DNA of 64,000 nucleotides from Saprospiraceae bacterium. GTDB lineage: Bacteria > Bacteroidota > Bacteroidia > Chitinophagales > Saprospiraceae. Shown here in pieces: positions 18,854-29,317 of the stretch (position 1 is its first letter; the number at the start of each line of letters is the position of its first letter). The notes below the pieces were generated by a model. That model had not been told where the DNA came from. It was given only the letters and a program-made list of their open reading frames with translations, and did not search any database. The translations under genes were made by a program, and so were the position numbers. The stretch covers positions 248,001 through 312,000 of the forward strand of contig JADJPZ010000003.1 of NCBI GenBank assembly GCA_016713025.1, read 5' to 3'.

Positions 18854-21091
18854 TTATAAATTGTTTTTCCAATACTGTTCCATAGTTCTTCTTAAGTGAA
18901 GTGTTGTATTTGCTCTCTGATTGATACCATGGTCTCTCATAGGGTAAGACATCATGCTGAATAATTTATTATGTTTTATCAATTCATTTACGAGCATTTC
19001 AAAATTTTGATAATGCACATTATCATCTGCTGTACCATGCATAATCAAGAGATTGCCATTTAGTTTTTTTACATGTGTGATGGGCGAGCCCTCCCTGTAA
19101 CCATCCACATTGTCTTTAGGTAATCCCATGTATCTTTCCTGATATATATTGTCATAGAGGGTTTGATGAGCAACAAATGCAATGGCAATAGCATTTTTAA
19201 ATACATCGCCATGTCTGAAAATACAATGCAGGGACATCTGACCACCTCCACTCCAGCCCCAGATGCCGGTACGACTACCATCAATAAAGGGAAACATCGC
19301 CATTATTTTTTTGGCTGAAGCTGCCTGGTCATCTGCAGCAAGCAGTCCTATCTGCCGGTAAATACATTTTCTGAATTCCCGACCTCTTGGCACCCGAGTT
19401 CCACGATTATCTATACTGATGATAATCGTATTCAATTCGTTGGAAAGATACTGATGCCAGAGATTATCACCCGTGCCCCAGTTGTCCTGTACGGTGGATC
19501 CTGCCGGCTCTCCATATACATGAAAAATGACCGGATATTTTTTTTGGACATCAAAACTCTTTGGTTTTATCATCCATGCATCCAGTACTACGTCACCTAA
19601 ATCCACTTTAAAAAATTCTTTATTCCGTAATTTCAATCCATCAATTCTACTTTTTAAACCGGCATTGTCTTCAAGTAATTTTATTTCAGTATGAGTGGTA
19701 AGATTGATAAGTGAAATGCGTCGCGGTGTTGTGGAATTTTCAAAACTATGTATTGCATATCTTGCATCGCCGGAAATCTGGTAAGTATGCTGGCCAAGCA
19801 TGCTTGAAGGAGACACTTTTTCTGCCTCTCCGCTGCCATCCAAACGGCTGCGATAAAGGTACCGCTGTGTAAAATTTTCCGGGGAAGCAATATAATAAAC
19901 ATATCCTCCTTCAGGATCTATGCAGTTGATGTTTACCACATCAAAATTTCCTTTTGTGATGAGCTGTATTTTTTGTCCGTTTCTCGATACTTTATACAAA
20001 TGTAACCAACCATCCTTTTCACTTGTCCAGGTAAATGATGAGGTTTTATCCAGCCACACTGTATTATCATGAACATCCAAAAAAGCATCATCTTTGTCAG
20101 TCAGAATGTTTTTTAAATCCATAGTTTTTGTATCACCAACCCAAACTGAGTTGGTATTCTGCAAACGGTTGAGTTGTTGTATCATCACTTCATCAGAATC
20201 GGGAATGTAATCCATCCGGGCCAGATAATTATTTCGTGGATCACCAGGCACTTTAAACCATTTTGTTTTTCCTCCGACCGCTGGGATCACACCCACCTTC
20301 ACTGCTGAATTGGTAGTCCCCACTTTGGGATAAGGTAATGGAATCGGAACTGAATAATTAGAATCTACATTATTGATCATGTAAAAAGTACCTACTCCTT
20401 TTGTATCCGATTGCCAGTACGCAATATTTTTCCCGTCGGGGCTCCAGCGAAAACCATCTCTGCAATCCAACTCTTCCTCATAAACCCAGTCAAATGTGCC
20501 ATTTATTATGTTGCCGCCACCATCTTTTGTCAGTTGAGTAATTTTTCCGGTTGCAATATCTTCTACATAAATATTCATCTTGCTTACGTAAGCCACCCTT
20601 CCGCCATCCGGAGAGAATTTGGCAAACATCAGTGTGGCTTCTTCCAGTCCTCTCCCAAGTTGTCTTAATTTTCCAGTATTGAGGTTCAATACCCAATAAT
20701 CACCCCTTGTATTATACCGCCAAACTTTGCGGGTGTTGGTAAATATCAACAATTGATTATTATCTCCTGACCAGGCGTAATCATCAATGCTCAAGGGTTG
20801 AGTTGCACTTGTATTTGGAAGTAATTGTTTTGCATTCACTAAAACTGATCTTATTCCGTTAGTTACATCATAACTAACAATATCAGTTCCTTTGGTGGCA
20901 GGATTAAATTCAAGTGTTGAATAGCTTTTGTTATCTTTCATCCAGCGAAGTTGTCCTATGCCTTTTGCACGGTACAGCCCATTTGTATAAATATCTTCTA
21001 AGGTAAGATTTTTATTTTGGGCAATGATACAGGCGCCAAATAAACCTGTAGATACAAAAAAAGCAGTAATTACAAATTTAAAATATGTCAT
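18854..21091 (-). CDS. Secreted S9-family peptidase, dipeptidyl peptidase IV type
   Basis: The protein has 745 residues. A signal peptide is followed by a beta-propeller (about 40-490) with the DPP IV mark DWVYEEELDCRDGFRWSPDG, and a C-terminal alpha/beta hydrolase domain. The catalytic triad is visible: Ser in GWSGGGQMS, Asp in HGTADDNVHY, His in MRDHGI. DPP IV enzymes cut X-Pro or X-Ala dipeptides from peptide N-termini in the periplasm. The nucleophile elbow is GWSGGG where many relatives have GWSYGG. It lies between GH95 and serine dehydratase genes with 16-bp gaps, consistent with peptide and glycoprotein breakdown. Confidence 0.9.
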   Translation of the reverse strand: MTYFKFVITAFFVSTGLFGACIIAQNKNLTLEDIYTNGLYRAKGIGQLRWMKDNKSYSTLEFNPATKGTDIVSYDVTNGIRSVLVNAKQLLPNTSATQPLSIDDYAWSGDNNQLLIFTNTRKVWRYNTRGDYWVLNLNTGKLRQLGRGLEEATLMFAKFSPDGGRVAYVSKMNIYVEDIATGKITQLTKDGGGNIINGTFDWVYEEELDCRDGFRWSPDGKNIAYWQSDTKGVGTFYMINNVDSNYSVPIPLPYPKVGTTNSAVKVGVIPAVGGKTKWFKVPGDPRNNYLARMDYIPDSDEVMIQQLNRLQNTNSVWVGDTKTMDLKNILTDKDDAFLDVHDNTVWLDKTSSFTWTSEKDGWLHLYKVSRNGQKIQLITKGNFDVVNINCIDPEGGYVYYIASPENFTQRYLYRSRLDGSGEAEKVSPSSMLGQHTYQISGDARYAIHSFENSTTPRRISLINLTTHTEIKLLEDNAGLKSRIDGLKLRNKEFFKVDLGDVVLDAWMIKPKSFDVQKKYPVIFHVYGEPAGSTVQDNWGTGDNLWHQYLSNELNTIIISIDNRGTRVPRGREFRKCIYRQIGLLAADDQAASAKKIMAMFPFIDGSRTGIWGWSGGGQMSLHCIFRHGDVFKNAIAIAFVAHQTLYDNIYQERYMGLPKDNVDGYREGSPITHVKKLNGNLLIMHGTADDNVHYQNFEMLVNELIKHNKLFSMMSYPMRDHGINQRANTTLHLRRTMEQYWKNNL

Positions 21092-21107
21092 ATTTTTTTT
21101 TAAAATT

Positions 21108-23600
21108 TCACTTTGAAAATCGAACTTGATACATATCCCCTTTTATGGAATTAAATTCTGCATGACCATGTTTCGAAATCTGAAAATTTACTTTTTTCCC
21201 ATTTAAGCTAATTTTCATTCCGGGTCGGTATTCAAGAGAGCATTTTCCACCCATTTTGGATAATATATCAATATTGGTAACCATTTTATTTTTCCAGGCA
21301 TAGTCCAGTTCAAAAGCTCCTCTTGCACATACTCCCTTAAAATCTCCTTCACTCCATTCATCCGGCAAAGCAGGCAATAATTTGATCACACCTTCATGAG
21401 ATTGCATCAGCATTTCAGTGATTGCCGCAGTGACGCCGAAACTTCCATCCACCTGCAAAGATTTAAAGCACAATGCAAATAAAGATGCTGTACATTGATC
21501 TTTGAGATAGCCTTTATAAATTTTATTTGCCCTGTTTCCATCATTGAGTCGTGCCCATAATGCCATTTTCCAGGCTCTTGAAAAACCCGTCGACGCATCA
21601 CCTCTTTCCTCCAAAACTTTTTTATAAGCTTCAATCAACGCAGGTGTTCGTTTTTCTACCAGCACAATTCCGGGATACAATCCATACATGTGAGAAAAAT
21701 GTCTGTGGTTTTTTTCCAAAGATTTCCAATCGTCTGCCCATTCCTGAAGTGATCCATCCCGTCCTATTTGTGGTGGTACTAATTTTTCACGCGCTGATTT
21801 TACCTGTTGAACAAAAGTATCCCTTTTACCTAGAATTTCTGCAGCGTTAAGATAATACCCAAAGAGATCATACAATATCTGCATATCCATAGATGCTCCT
21901 GCGCAGATAGTGGTTCCTTCCCTGAAACTTGCTGTCACTTCATCAAAATAAGGTTTGTTGCCACCACCATCAGGAAAATTTTCAGGAGAGGTAGAAGGAT
22001 TGGTTACCAACCATTTTCCATTGGGATGCGGTACTAAAAAATCCATAAAAAACTGAACTGAACCCTCTATCAAAGGAAATGCTTCTTTGAGAAAATTGTG
22101 ATCAAGGGTGTATAGATAGTGCTCCCACAGATGTGTGCAGAGCCACGCTCCGCCAACTGTAAACGTGCCCCATGTTGGCCCATCCATGGGTGCTGCTACC
22201 CGAAATAAATCCGTGTTTTGGTGAAACACCCAACCCCGGGCTCCATAATGTTCCTTAGCAACCTGTGCTCCCTGTTCACTTAGCTCCCTCACCATTCTGA
22301 TCAAAGGTTCAGCACATTCTGACAGATTGCCACTTTCCACAGGCCAATAATTCATCTCTGTATTGATATTAGTAGTGTATTTTGAATCCCAGGATGGATT
22401 CATGTCATTGTTCCATATGCCCTGTAAATTAGCTGGTTGTGTGCCGGGTCTGGATGACCCAATCATCAGATAACGGCCAAATTGATAACTTAAGGCTGCC
22501 AGAGAAGGATCAGCAACCGTTTGTATTTTTTGAATTCTTTCTGGAGTGGGTAAAAAGGAATTTGAAGTAACAGGCAACTCCAATTTAACTCTGTTAAAAT
22601 ACTGCTGATAATCTGTAACTGCCGACTCTAATATTTCCTGATAGGTCCTTTGTTCTAATTTGAAAAAAACATCATCCACCCGTTGATGCTGATCTGCACT
22701 TACATCTTTATAATTTACAAAATTTGTAGCTGCTGCAAAATACAAGGTTACTGCATTTGCATTTTCAATAATTAAGTCAACACCATTCGTTTTCATGGTA
22801 CCACCTTCAGGTACAGCTTTTATTCTTGCTTCATATCTGATTTTCCCTTCCACACCCAAATAATCCGTTGACTTGCCGGTCAGCACCAATCCATCATTGC
22901 TGTAAGGATTCATTTGGAAATAATCTGTTCCGTAATTTGAGTGGGCCTGATTTCTCTCTCCACGCAGGTTGGCCTTAAAAGAAATTTTTCCGGGCTTGTC
23001 AGCAGTTAAACGAACCACTATGACCTGGTCAGGAGCGGAAGCAAAAACCGCTCTTTGATAAGTAACGTTATCCGCAGAGTACGAAATACCCGAAATACCA
23101 TCTTCCAGGTTTAGCCATCTTTTGTAATGAGAGACGCTGTCCTGGTTTTTAAAAAATAAATGGAGATTTGCAAGACTTTGATATTTCATCTGCTCAACGG
23201 GATAGCCCATTAGGTTTCTGCCAAATAAATTATGGGCATCGAGATATTTTTTTTCAAATACAAGTTTCTGAATTTCAGGCAATACTTTGTAACCTCCTTT
23301 GACAACGGACATGTATGGCCCGCCGGACCAGTAGGTTTCCTCATTCAATTGGATTCGTTCTTCTCCCTTATTTCCAAAGATCATTGCTCCCAGACGGCCA
23401 TTGCCAACAGGTAGTGCTTCGTCCCATTTTTTGGCGGAAAGTTCATACCAAAGCAATGTAGAAGGGTTAAAAGTTTTAGCAACTATGTTCTCAGGAATAT
23501 TCGATTGTTGTGCAAAAATATGAGAGCTAACCAGAAGAAAACCTGATGAAAGTAAAAAAGTAAAATATTTGAAAAAACGAATTATCAGTAATCTATTCAT
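21108..23600 (-). CDS. Secreted glycoside hydrolase family 95 (alpha-L-fucosidase type)
   Basis: The protein has 830 residues from the ATG at 23600, which gives a proper signal peptide (FFKYFTFLLSSGFLLVSSHI, then FAQ). The GH95 N-terminal domain opens with LWYELSAKKWDEALPVGNGR and NEETYWSGGP. The (alpha/alpha)6 catalytic part has QGIWNNDMNPSWDSKYTTNI and NTEMNYWPVESGNLSECAEP. The family-typical end SHEGVIKLLPALPDEWSEG is present. GH95 enzymes release alpha-1,2-linked L-fucose, and some act on galactose, so fucose from host or algal glycans is likely but not certain. It is the first gene of the run GH95-DPP IV-sdaA. No SusC/SusD pair is in the window. Confidence 0.9.
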   Translation of the reverse strand: MNRLLIIRFFKYFTFLLSSGFLLVSSHIFAQQSNIPENIVAKTFNPSTLLWYELSAKKWDEALPVGNGRLGAMIFGNKGEERIQLNEETYWSGGPYMSVVKGGYKVLPEIQKLVFEKKYLDAHNLFGRNLMGYPVEQMKYQSLANLHLFFKNQDSVSHYKRWLNLEDGISGISYSADNVTYQRAVFASAPDQVIVVRLTADKPGKISFKANLRGERNQAHSNYGTDYFQMNPYSNDGLVLTGKSTDYLGVEGKIRYEARIKAVPEGGTMKTNGVDLIIENANAVTLYFAAATNFVNYKDVSADQHQRVDDVFFKLEQRTYQEILESAVTDYQQYFNRVKLELPVTSNSFLPTPERIQKIQTVADPSLAALSYQFGRYLMIGSSRPGTQPANLQGIWNNDMNPSWDSKYTTNINTEMNYWPVESGNLSECAEPLIRMVRELSEQGAQVAKEHYGARGWVFHQNTDLFRVAAPMDGPTWGTFTVGGAWLCTHLWEHYLYTLDHNFLKEAFPLIEGSVQFFMDFLVPHPNGKWLVTNPSTSPENFPDGGGNKPYFDEVTASFREGTTICAGASMDMQILYDLFGYYLNAAEILGKRDTFVQQVKSAREKLVPPQIGRDGSLQEWADDWKSLEKNHRHFSHMYGLYPGIVLVEKRTPALIEAYKKVLEERGDASTGFSRAWKMALWARLNDGNRANKIYKGYLKDQCTASLFALCFKSLQVDGSFGVTAAITEMLMQSHEGVIKLLPALPDEWSEGDFKGVCARGAFELDYAWKNKMVTNIDILSKMGGKCSLEYRPGMKISLNGKKVNFQISKHGHAEFNSIKGDMYQVRFSK

Positions 23601-23894
23601 TTTCTTTGCTTGACAGGGTATGTACAATATGTTTGTAAAATTATTGAAATTATTCAATTTCTTAAGATGGCCATTCTTAGAGAAACAAATATAGAAATTC
23701 ATTCCCATTATTCAGGTATCATCCGGTAAACATGTAAAAAAATCAGCGTAATTTTACCATGGTTGCTAAATTCATATTCATTTTATACCATACTTTGATC
23801 ATCATCAATGTCACTGATGATTTGTATCATATGTATCAATGTAGTTAAATAACTATATTTGCTTCACACATTCAATCTGCAAAATAATCCTGAT

Positions 23895-24351
23895 ATGAAT
23901 ACCCACGATCTTTTGAGCCTGAAAGTCAAGGAAGTAATGAGTACAGAACTTATTACCGTTCAGCCCGATGCTATCCTGAAGGATGTCAATCTCATTTTTG
24001 AAAAAGAAAACATCCACCATATCCCTGTCATAAGTACGGATGGAAAATTCAAAGGAATCATATCTAAATCCGACATGTTGTTACTGATGGATTGGGGTAC
24101 AAAACTAAATCTGCCTGCAAGTCTCAGAAAGAACACCTTTCTCCTTACCAGCAACCTTGCCAAAGACATCATGGAGACCAATGTCATCCGCATCAGTCCG
24201 GAAGACAGAATCAAAAGATGTGTCCAGATATTCAGAAAACTATTTCAGAGCTCTCCCGGTAGTGGATGATAACGATTTCCTTATAGGTATTATCACCACA
24301 TATGATCTGATGATCCTGGCATACACGGAAATGCCCATGATAGAAAGTTAG
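23895..24351 (+). pseudogene. CBS-domain pair protein, interrupted by a frameshift
   Basis: The first CBS domain and start of the second (MNTHDLLSLKVKEVMSTE to RIKRCVQIF) are read in one frame to about 24232. The rest (ENYFRALPVVDDNDFLIG to YDLMILAYTE) continues in another frame to 24351. Joined, they give about 150 residues, a normal two-CBS protein that would sense adenine nucleotides. The shift lies near TTCAGAAAAC (24231-24240). The match to the family on both sides is good, so this is either a very recent mutation or a read error. The ATG at 23895 is preferred over the upstream TTG. Confidence 0.75.
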
Positions 24352-24405
24352 TCATTTTTCTTTTTAATTGATTCGTTACTCCTTATTTACAGAAATATTT
24401 TTGCC

Positions 24406-24807
24406 ATGAAAATTCAAAAAACATCCACTGTTCAGCATATATTTGACCAATTCAACAATGTGTTTCCTTATCTAAAACTTGAATTTTTCAGTAAAGGGCA
24501 TGAAGATCATAAAGGTAATAAGCCTGAGGATATCATCAGCCACAGCACGTTGTTATCCTCTATCAATCCTGAATTGCTGGAAAAAGATTTTATCATCAGT
24601 GAAGAAATGACTGTATCAGCTTTTGAGCAAATGATGAAAGATAATTTTAATCTCAACGTCCAGGTTTTCAGAAAGTCCAATGACCTATGGCTTCAGACTA
24701 CTGCCACAGATCACTGGACACTCCAGAAACAAAACGGTAAAGGTCAACGCTCGACCGTCAAATATGATATTGACACCATAGATATTACAGATTTTGATGT
24801 GGATTGA
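24406..24807 (+). CDS. Conserved hypothetical protein
   Basis: The protein has 133 residues, is soluble, and has no signal peptide. It begins with a helix-rich segment (STVQHIFDQFNNVFPYLKLEFF), then an acidic linker, an EEMTVSAFEQMMKDNF helix and a C-terminal strand pair with LWLQTTATDHWTLQ. I believe related proteins occur in other Bacteroidota next to CBS-domain genes, but that is from memory. Here it lies 54 bp behind the CBS gene in the same direction, so a shared transcript and role are plausible. No function can be assigned. Confidence 0.6.
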   Translation: MKIQKTSTVQHIFDQFNNVFPYLKLEFFSKGHEDHKGNKPEDIISHSTLLSSINPELLEKDFIISEEMTVSAFEQMMKDNFNLNVQVFRKSNDLWLQTTATDHWTLQKQNGKGQRSTVKYDIDTIDITDFDVD

Positions 24808-24884
24808 TATATTTTAAATAAATCAAATATATCAGATTTTTACCATGGTAATTTTGTACTTTTGCCCAAAAGTATCAGTATCCC

Positions 24885-27287
24885 ATGATTATCAGAACTT
24901 TATACTGTCTTCTGATTATTTTTTTAGCTCAAATCATTCAGGGTCAAAACCTTGAAAAAAGCACTTACCATAAATTAAAGATAAATATTACAGGAAGAAA
25001 TATTCAGGATCTGACCAATGCCGGTTTAGAAACAGATCATGGAACCTATGTGAAAAATCGTTTTTTTACCAGTGACTTCAGCGAAGAAGAAATAGAAGTC
25101 ATTAAAAAACTTGGCTTTGAATACGAGTTCCTAATAAACAATGTTTCCAAATATTATAGTGATCCATCCAGATCATCAGAAATTTCCTCACCCCAATTAC
25201 AATTACGCAACAATTGTTTTGCACCTTCCATCACAGCGTACAATTACAAAACTCCATCCCAATACCGAGCAGGAAGTATGGGCGGATATTTTACACTAAA
25301 AGAAATGTATGATATCCTGGATAGTATGGCCATCAGATATCCAAAACTTGTGACCATAAAACAACCCATAAAAGATTTCAAAACAATCAACGGCAATCCT
25401 ATCTACTACATCAAGGTATCTGACAATGCCGCTTCTGATGAAGCTGATGAGCCAAAGGTTCTTTATACAGCATTGCATCATTCCAGAGAACCCAACTCAC
25501 TTTCTCAGATGATATTTTTTCTTTGGTATGTGCTGGAAAATTATGAAACAGACCCGATGGTCAAAAAGATAGTGGACCATACACAAATGTATTTTATACC
25601 TTGTATCAATCCGGATGGCTACGAACTAAATCAAAAAAACAATCCAAATGGCGGTGGCTTATGGCGTAAAAATACATGGAAAGACTCAAATGGAGACCTG
25701 AAAGGAGTGGACCTGAACAGAAATTATGGCCATACGTGGGGAAAAGACAATACCGGCTCATCACCCAATCCAAACTCATTGACATTCAGGGGACAATCTG
25801 CTTTTTCAGAACCGGAGACACAGGCAGTCAGGGCATTTTGCATAGACCACGATTTCAAAATTGCGCTTAATTATCATACTTTCGGAAATTTTCTGATCTA
25901 TCCCAAAGTCGAAATCAAAGATGATCAATCAGGTGACGTCTTATTCAGGACTATGGGACAAGTGGTCAATAAAGAAAATAATTTTAGCCTGGGTACTGAT
26001 CTGCAGACGGTGGGTTATTCTGTCAATGGTGACAGCGATAACTGGATGTATGGAGAAAATGGCGAAAAAAACAAAATTTTTGCATACACTCCGGAAGTAG
26101 GCCCATCATTCTGGCCCGCACAGGTCGACATTGATTATCTCAACAAATCATGCATTTGGATGAACATGTCTGCAGCTTTACTTACATTAAACTATTATGA
26201 AGCTGAAGAAATACAAACGGGCAACTTTCTTGATCAGGTCAATAAGTACATCAAAATAAAGGTAATCCGCGCAGGACTGCAGGCAGGGGACGCCATCGTA
26301 TCATTAACATCAAAGGAAAATGAAGTCAAAGTCATCAACCCGATAAGGAAAATTAACTTACACGCAGGCAAAGATTCAGCTTTGATTTTTGGCATCGAAA
26401 TGAATAAAGGCCAGCGATTTGATGATGGCTTTTCATTTGATCTGTCTATAGAGAGCGATGGTATTAGACAACATAAAACAATAAGAAAAAACTGGTCTGA
26501 GTGGCCTTTTATAGCAATTTTTTCTGATCGGTCTAATGACACTTCTCTGTATGTATCCAATGGCTGGACAAAGACATCCACTACATTTGAGAGTGCTCCC
26601 ACTTCATTTACCGACTCTCCCGGTGGATCATATCCTCCTAAATTCAGATCAGCTATCACTCTAAAAGACCCGATAGATCTTAGCAATGCTCAGCAAGTCT
26701 TGTTACAATTTGATGCAAAGTGGGATATTGAAGACAATTTTGATTTTGTACAGGTAATGGCTTCAAAAGATAACAAAGATTTTATTCCTCTTTGTGGATT
26801 ATATACCAATCCAGGCACAAAAGATCAAAGTCTATCGAGCCCATTATATGATGGAGTACAACAAGAATGGGTACGGGAAGAAATCGATTTATCATCATTT
26901 ACAGGTTCTAAAAATCTTTGGATTAGATTTTACATACAGACGGATGATTATGAACAGAGGGACGGTTTTTATTTTGACAATCTGGAGGTCAAGGTGGCTG
27001 CGAAAACATCCTCTACAGATGAAAAACTACATCATCCCATCTATTTAAGTCCAAACATCCTATCTGATGAGAATCATATCACCGTAAAGGGATTGGAGCA
27101 AAATGAAGCATATCAGGTAGAAATATTTAATATCAATGGTCAATCGGTAGCAGATGCCATGATATCCGAGAGTTATCCTGAAGTCAGGCTTCATGATATC
27201 TCAAAAGGGATATATTTTTATACGATAAGTAACCGAATAAACCCTCACAAAAAGTTTTTGAGCAGGGGTAAGATTTTGAAGATGTAA
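24885..27287 (+). CDS. Secreted M14 zinc carboxypeptidase with T9SS sorting domain
   Basis: The protein has 800 residues. A signal peptide (LYCLLIIFLAQIIQGQ) is followed by a short propeptide and the M14 catalytic domain (about 130-435). Zinc ligands are His199 and Glu202 in HHSREP and His331 in LNYHTFG. The substrate region VDLNRNYGHTWG and the catalytic Glu404 (TPEVGPSFWP) are present. A beta-sandwich (about 555-720, with KFRSAITLKDPIDLS and WIRFYIQTDD) precedes a type A T9SS sorting domain (IFNINGQSV to GKILKM). It should be exported across the outer membrane and trim C-terminal amino acids from peptides. It stands alone. Confidence 0.9.
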   Translation: MIIRTLYCLLIIFLAQIIQGQNLEKSTYHKLKINITGRNIQDLTNAGLETDHGTYVKNRFFTSDFSEEEIEVIKKLGFEYEFLINNVSKYYSDPSRSSEISSPQLQLRNNCFAPSITAYNYKTPSQYRAGSMGGYFTLKEMYDILDSMAIRYPKLVTIKQPIKDFKTINGNPIYYIKVSDNAASDEADEPKVLYTALHHSREPNSLSQMIFFLWYVLENYETDPMVKKIVDHTQMYFIPCINPDGYELNQKNNPNGGGLWRKNTWKDSNGDLKGVDLNRNYGHTWGKDNTGSSPNPNSLTFRGQSAFSEPETQAVRAFCIDHDFKIALNYHTFGNFLIYPKVEIKDDQSGDVLFRTMGQVVNKENNFSLGTDLQTVGYSVNGDSDNWMYGENGEKNKIFAYTPEVGPSFWPAQVDIDYLNKSCIWMNMSAALLTLNYYEAEEIQTGNFLDQVNKYIKIKVIRAGLQAGDAIVSLTSKENEVKVINPIRKINLHAGKDSALIFGIEMNKGQRFDDGFSFDLSIESDGIRQHKTIRKNWSEWPFIAIFSDRSNDTSLYVSNGWTKTSTTFESAPTSFTDSPGGSYPPKFRSAITLKDPIDLSNAQQVLLQFDAKWDIEDNFDFVQVMASKDNKDFIPLCGLYTNPGTKDQSLSSPLYDGVQQEWVREEIDLSSFTGSKNLWIRFYIQTDDYEQRDGFYFDNLEVKVAAKTSSTDEKLHHPIYLSPNILSDENHITVKGLEQNEAYQVEIFNINGQSVADAMISESYPEVRLHDISKGIYFYTISNRINPHKKFLSRGKILKM

Positions 27288-27573
27288 AAGAGGAAGGATT
27301 GCCAATAAAACCCGACCTACTGCGTGTCATTTATATAAAGTTTTATTGAAAAATCCCCTGAATTCACAAAAAAATAATTTATATTTGTCTTTGCATAAAA
27401 TATACTCACCCGTTGTTGTTGAGAAAAATAAAAGATCAAAAGAGATATATTAAATTTAACTTATTTAAAAACCTATTTACAGTATATGAGCATTTGACTT
27501 GATCATCCTTTGCTTAGTATTGTTTTAATTATATTTAGCTGTATTAAATAAAAATCACACAAAATAGATTAAC

Positions 27574-28698
27574 ATGAAATACCTGTTTTTCATTTTGCTA
27601 TTTTCAACTTTATCCTGTCATCCCAATGGTTTTGTTATCATGGGAAAGCTTACAGATAATATATCAACCAAGTTAACATTATTAACGTATCATCATTCCA
27701 GTCCAAACCCTATTAAATTAGATAGTGTGGATGTCAAAGATGGCATGTTTTTATTTAAAGGAAGTATAAACAAAATGCAAATTGTTGCACTTGCTGATGA
27801 AAAACTTGGAAAGTATTCTGAACCTTTTTTTATTGAAAATGGTAAAAACAAAATCTACCAGCTTGCCCCTGACAGCACATGTAATTTTTGTTTCTATACT
27901 GAAAATATAAGAAGCAATTATGATAAAAAGAGATTGGACTTAATCACAGAAAATTATGAAATTAAGCACCGGGATTTTTATAATAAATATTATGAACTCA
28001 GTGGAATCGAAGACAGTGTCATTTTATCGTCAAACGAATATTATGAGTCCTTAAATGCTGCCGAAAGAAAAATAGACTCTACTAAAAAGCTGTTATTGGC
28101 TGAACAGATGAATTATATTAAATCATGTCCTACATCGTATTACAATGCGTTTTTTCTTTTTTTCCGATTTGGGTTTCAAGGAAATCTGGATCAGAAATTT
28201 CAATTGTATAATACATTCGACAGTAAGGTTAAAAATAGTCATTATGGTAAACTACTTTCAAATACTCTGTTTCTGGAAGGAAAAGTTGCTCCTGAATTGA
28301 TTGGAGTTACTATAGCCAATCAAGACTTCAGGCTGAGTAATTTGAGAGGGAAATATGTATTACTAGATTTTTGGGCCAGTTGGTGTGATCCTTGCAGGGC
28401 ATCTCACATCGACATGAAGACGCTCTATGAAAATTACAAAGAATATAATAATTTTGAAATCGTCAGTATTGCCTTTGACGACAATAAGCAAAATTGGCTC
28501 AAAGCTGTAGAAAAAGATAAAATAGGAGATTGGTATAATTTAAACAAAAATGATATCATTTCTGGATTAGAGAATTATTATATATCACTTTATCCGATCT
28601 CATACCTAATATCTCCTGATGGGATTGTTATAAAACAATTTCATGGAGAGCATGATTTCAATAAAGTGAAGAGTATTCTCAACAATAAAAAGAAATAA
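27574..28698 (+). CDS. TlpA-like thioredoxin-fold lipoprotein
   Basis: The protein has 374 residues. The N-terminus MKYLFFILLFSTLSC has a lipobox ending in Cys15. Residues about 20-130 form a strand-rich domain like DUF4369, common at the N-terminus of Bacteroidota TlpA proteins. The C-terminal 140 residues are a thioredoxin fold with the redox motif WASWCDPC (Cys271 and Cys274) and the cis-Pro region SLYPISYLI. It should act as a membrane-anchored periplasmic disulphide reductase. Its partner is unknown. Flanks are AT-rich and it stands alone. Confidence 0.85.
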   Translation: MKYLFFILLFSTLSCHPNGFVIMGKLTDNISTKLTLLTYHHSSPNPIKLDSVDVKDGMFLFKGSINKMQIVALADEKLGKYSEPFFIENGKNKIYQLAPDSTCNFCFYTENIRSNYDKKRLDLITENYEIKHRDFYNKYYELSGIEDSVILSSNEYYESLNAAERKIDSTKKLLLAEQMNYIKSCPTSYYNAFFLFFRFGFQGNLDQKFQLYNTFDSKVKNSHYGKLLSNTLFLEGKVAPELIGVTIANQDFRLSNLRGKYVLLDFWASWCDPCRASHIDMKTLYENYKEYNNFEIVSIAFDDNKQNWLKAVEKDKIGDWYNLNKNDIISGLENYYISLYPISYLISPDGIVIKQFHGEHDFNKVKSILNNKKK

Positions 28699-28784
28699 GA
28701 GATAAAATTAGGACATCAAATAAATGAATTAAAAAATTATAAGAAAGATAATCCTTCTTTTAAATTTATAAATGATACAAATCC

Positions 28785-29045
28785 TTAGGTAGTCACTCTA
28801 CCTATCATACAACTCACAAAAGAAGTGGCTGTCGTAAGTCCAGAACCTTTACCTGGCTCGGGATACCCCATAGAATGTAGTTTTGATACAATCTTATGTT
28901 TGTCGACCGCTTCGTCAGTACTAAGTGATACGATCCCATTTTCGATATCCACATTTACATCCTTCACTCCATCCATCTTTGACAGGCCGCTTTTGATGGA
29001 TCCGGCACATCCGTGGCATTTTATATTTTCAACCTTAATTTCCAT
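28785..29045 (-). CDS. Heavy-metal-associated (HMA) domain protein
   Basis: The protein has 86 residues with one ferredoxin-like HMA domain. The metal site is the CHGC pair near the start (VENIKCHGCAGSIKSGL), followed by the usual beta-alpha-beta-beta-alpha-beta pattern ending in LHSMGYPEPG. A tail of about 20 residues (GSGLTTATSFVSCMIGRVTT) follows. Such proteins carry Cu(I) or a similar ion to ATPases or are used in mercury handling. No transporter is adjacent, so the metal is uncertain. Confidence 0.85.
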   Translation of the reverse strand: MEIKVENIKCHGCAGSIKSGLSKMDGVKDVNVDIENGIVSLSTDEAVDKHKIVSKLHSMGYPEPGKGSGLTTATSFVSCMIGRVTT

Positions 29046-29254
29046 GATTTTTATTTTTATACAAACACTATAACAAAATACTAAGGTAAATGATTCAAAA
29101 TATTTTGTAAAAAGTCTAAATCAATACAACCTTAGAAACCTTACCAATAAATTTTCCTTGCGGATGCAAACTTGAAATCGGGATCGCATGATAACCATTT
29201 ATCAGCTTGGGTTCAGCATCGGAGAGAATTCAACACAATATCCCAAAAATAGCA

Positions 29255-29291
29255 TAAAAAAAAGAGGGAGTCACTGCAGCCAGCAACTCCC
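29255..29291 (-). terminator. Intrinsic terminator after rplT
   Basis: On the minus strand GGGAGT pairs with ACTCCC around a short loop that itself pairs partly (TGCTGGCTGCA), followed by CTC and a run of eight or nine T. It lies 27 bp behind the rplT stop. Confidence 0.75.
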
Positions 29292-29317
29292 CAAATAAAA
29301 AATAGGTGCGTAAATCT

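Noticed and set aside
29116..29229. Short minus-strand reading ending ISSLHPQGKFIGKVSKVVLI
   Set aside because: It looks like a gene's tail but is under 40 codons, has a stop just upstream and no start codon. It could be a decayed remnant; not enough for a feature.
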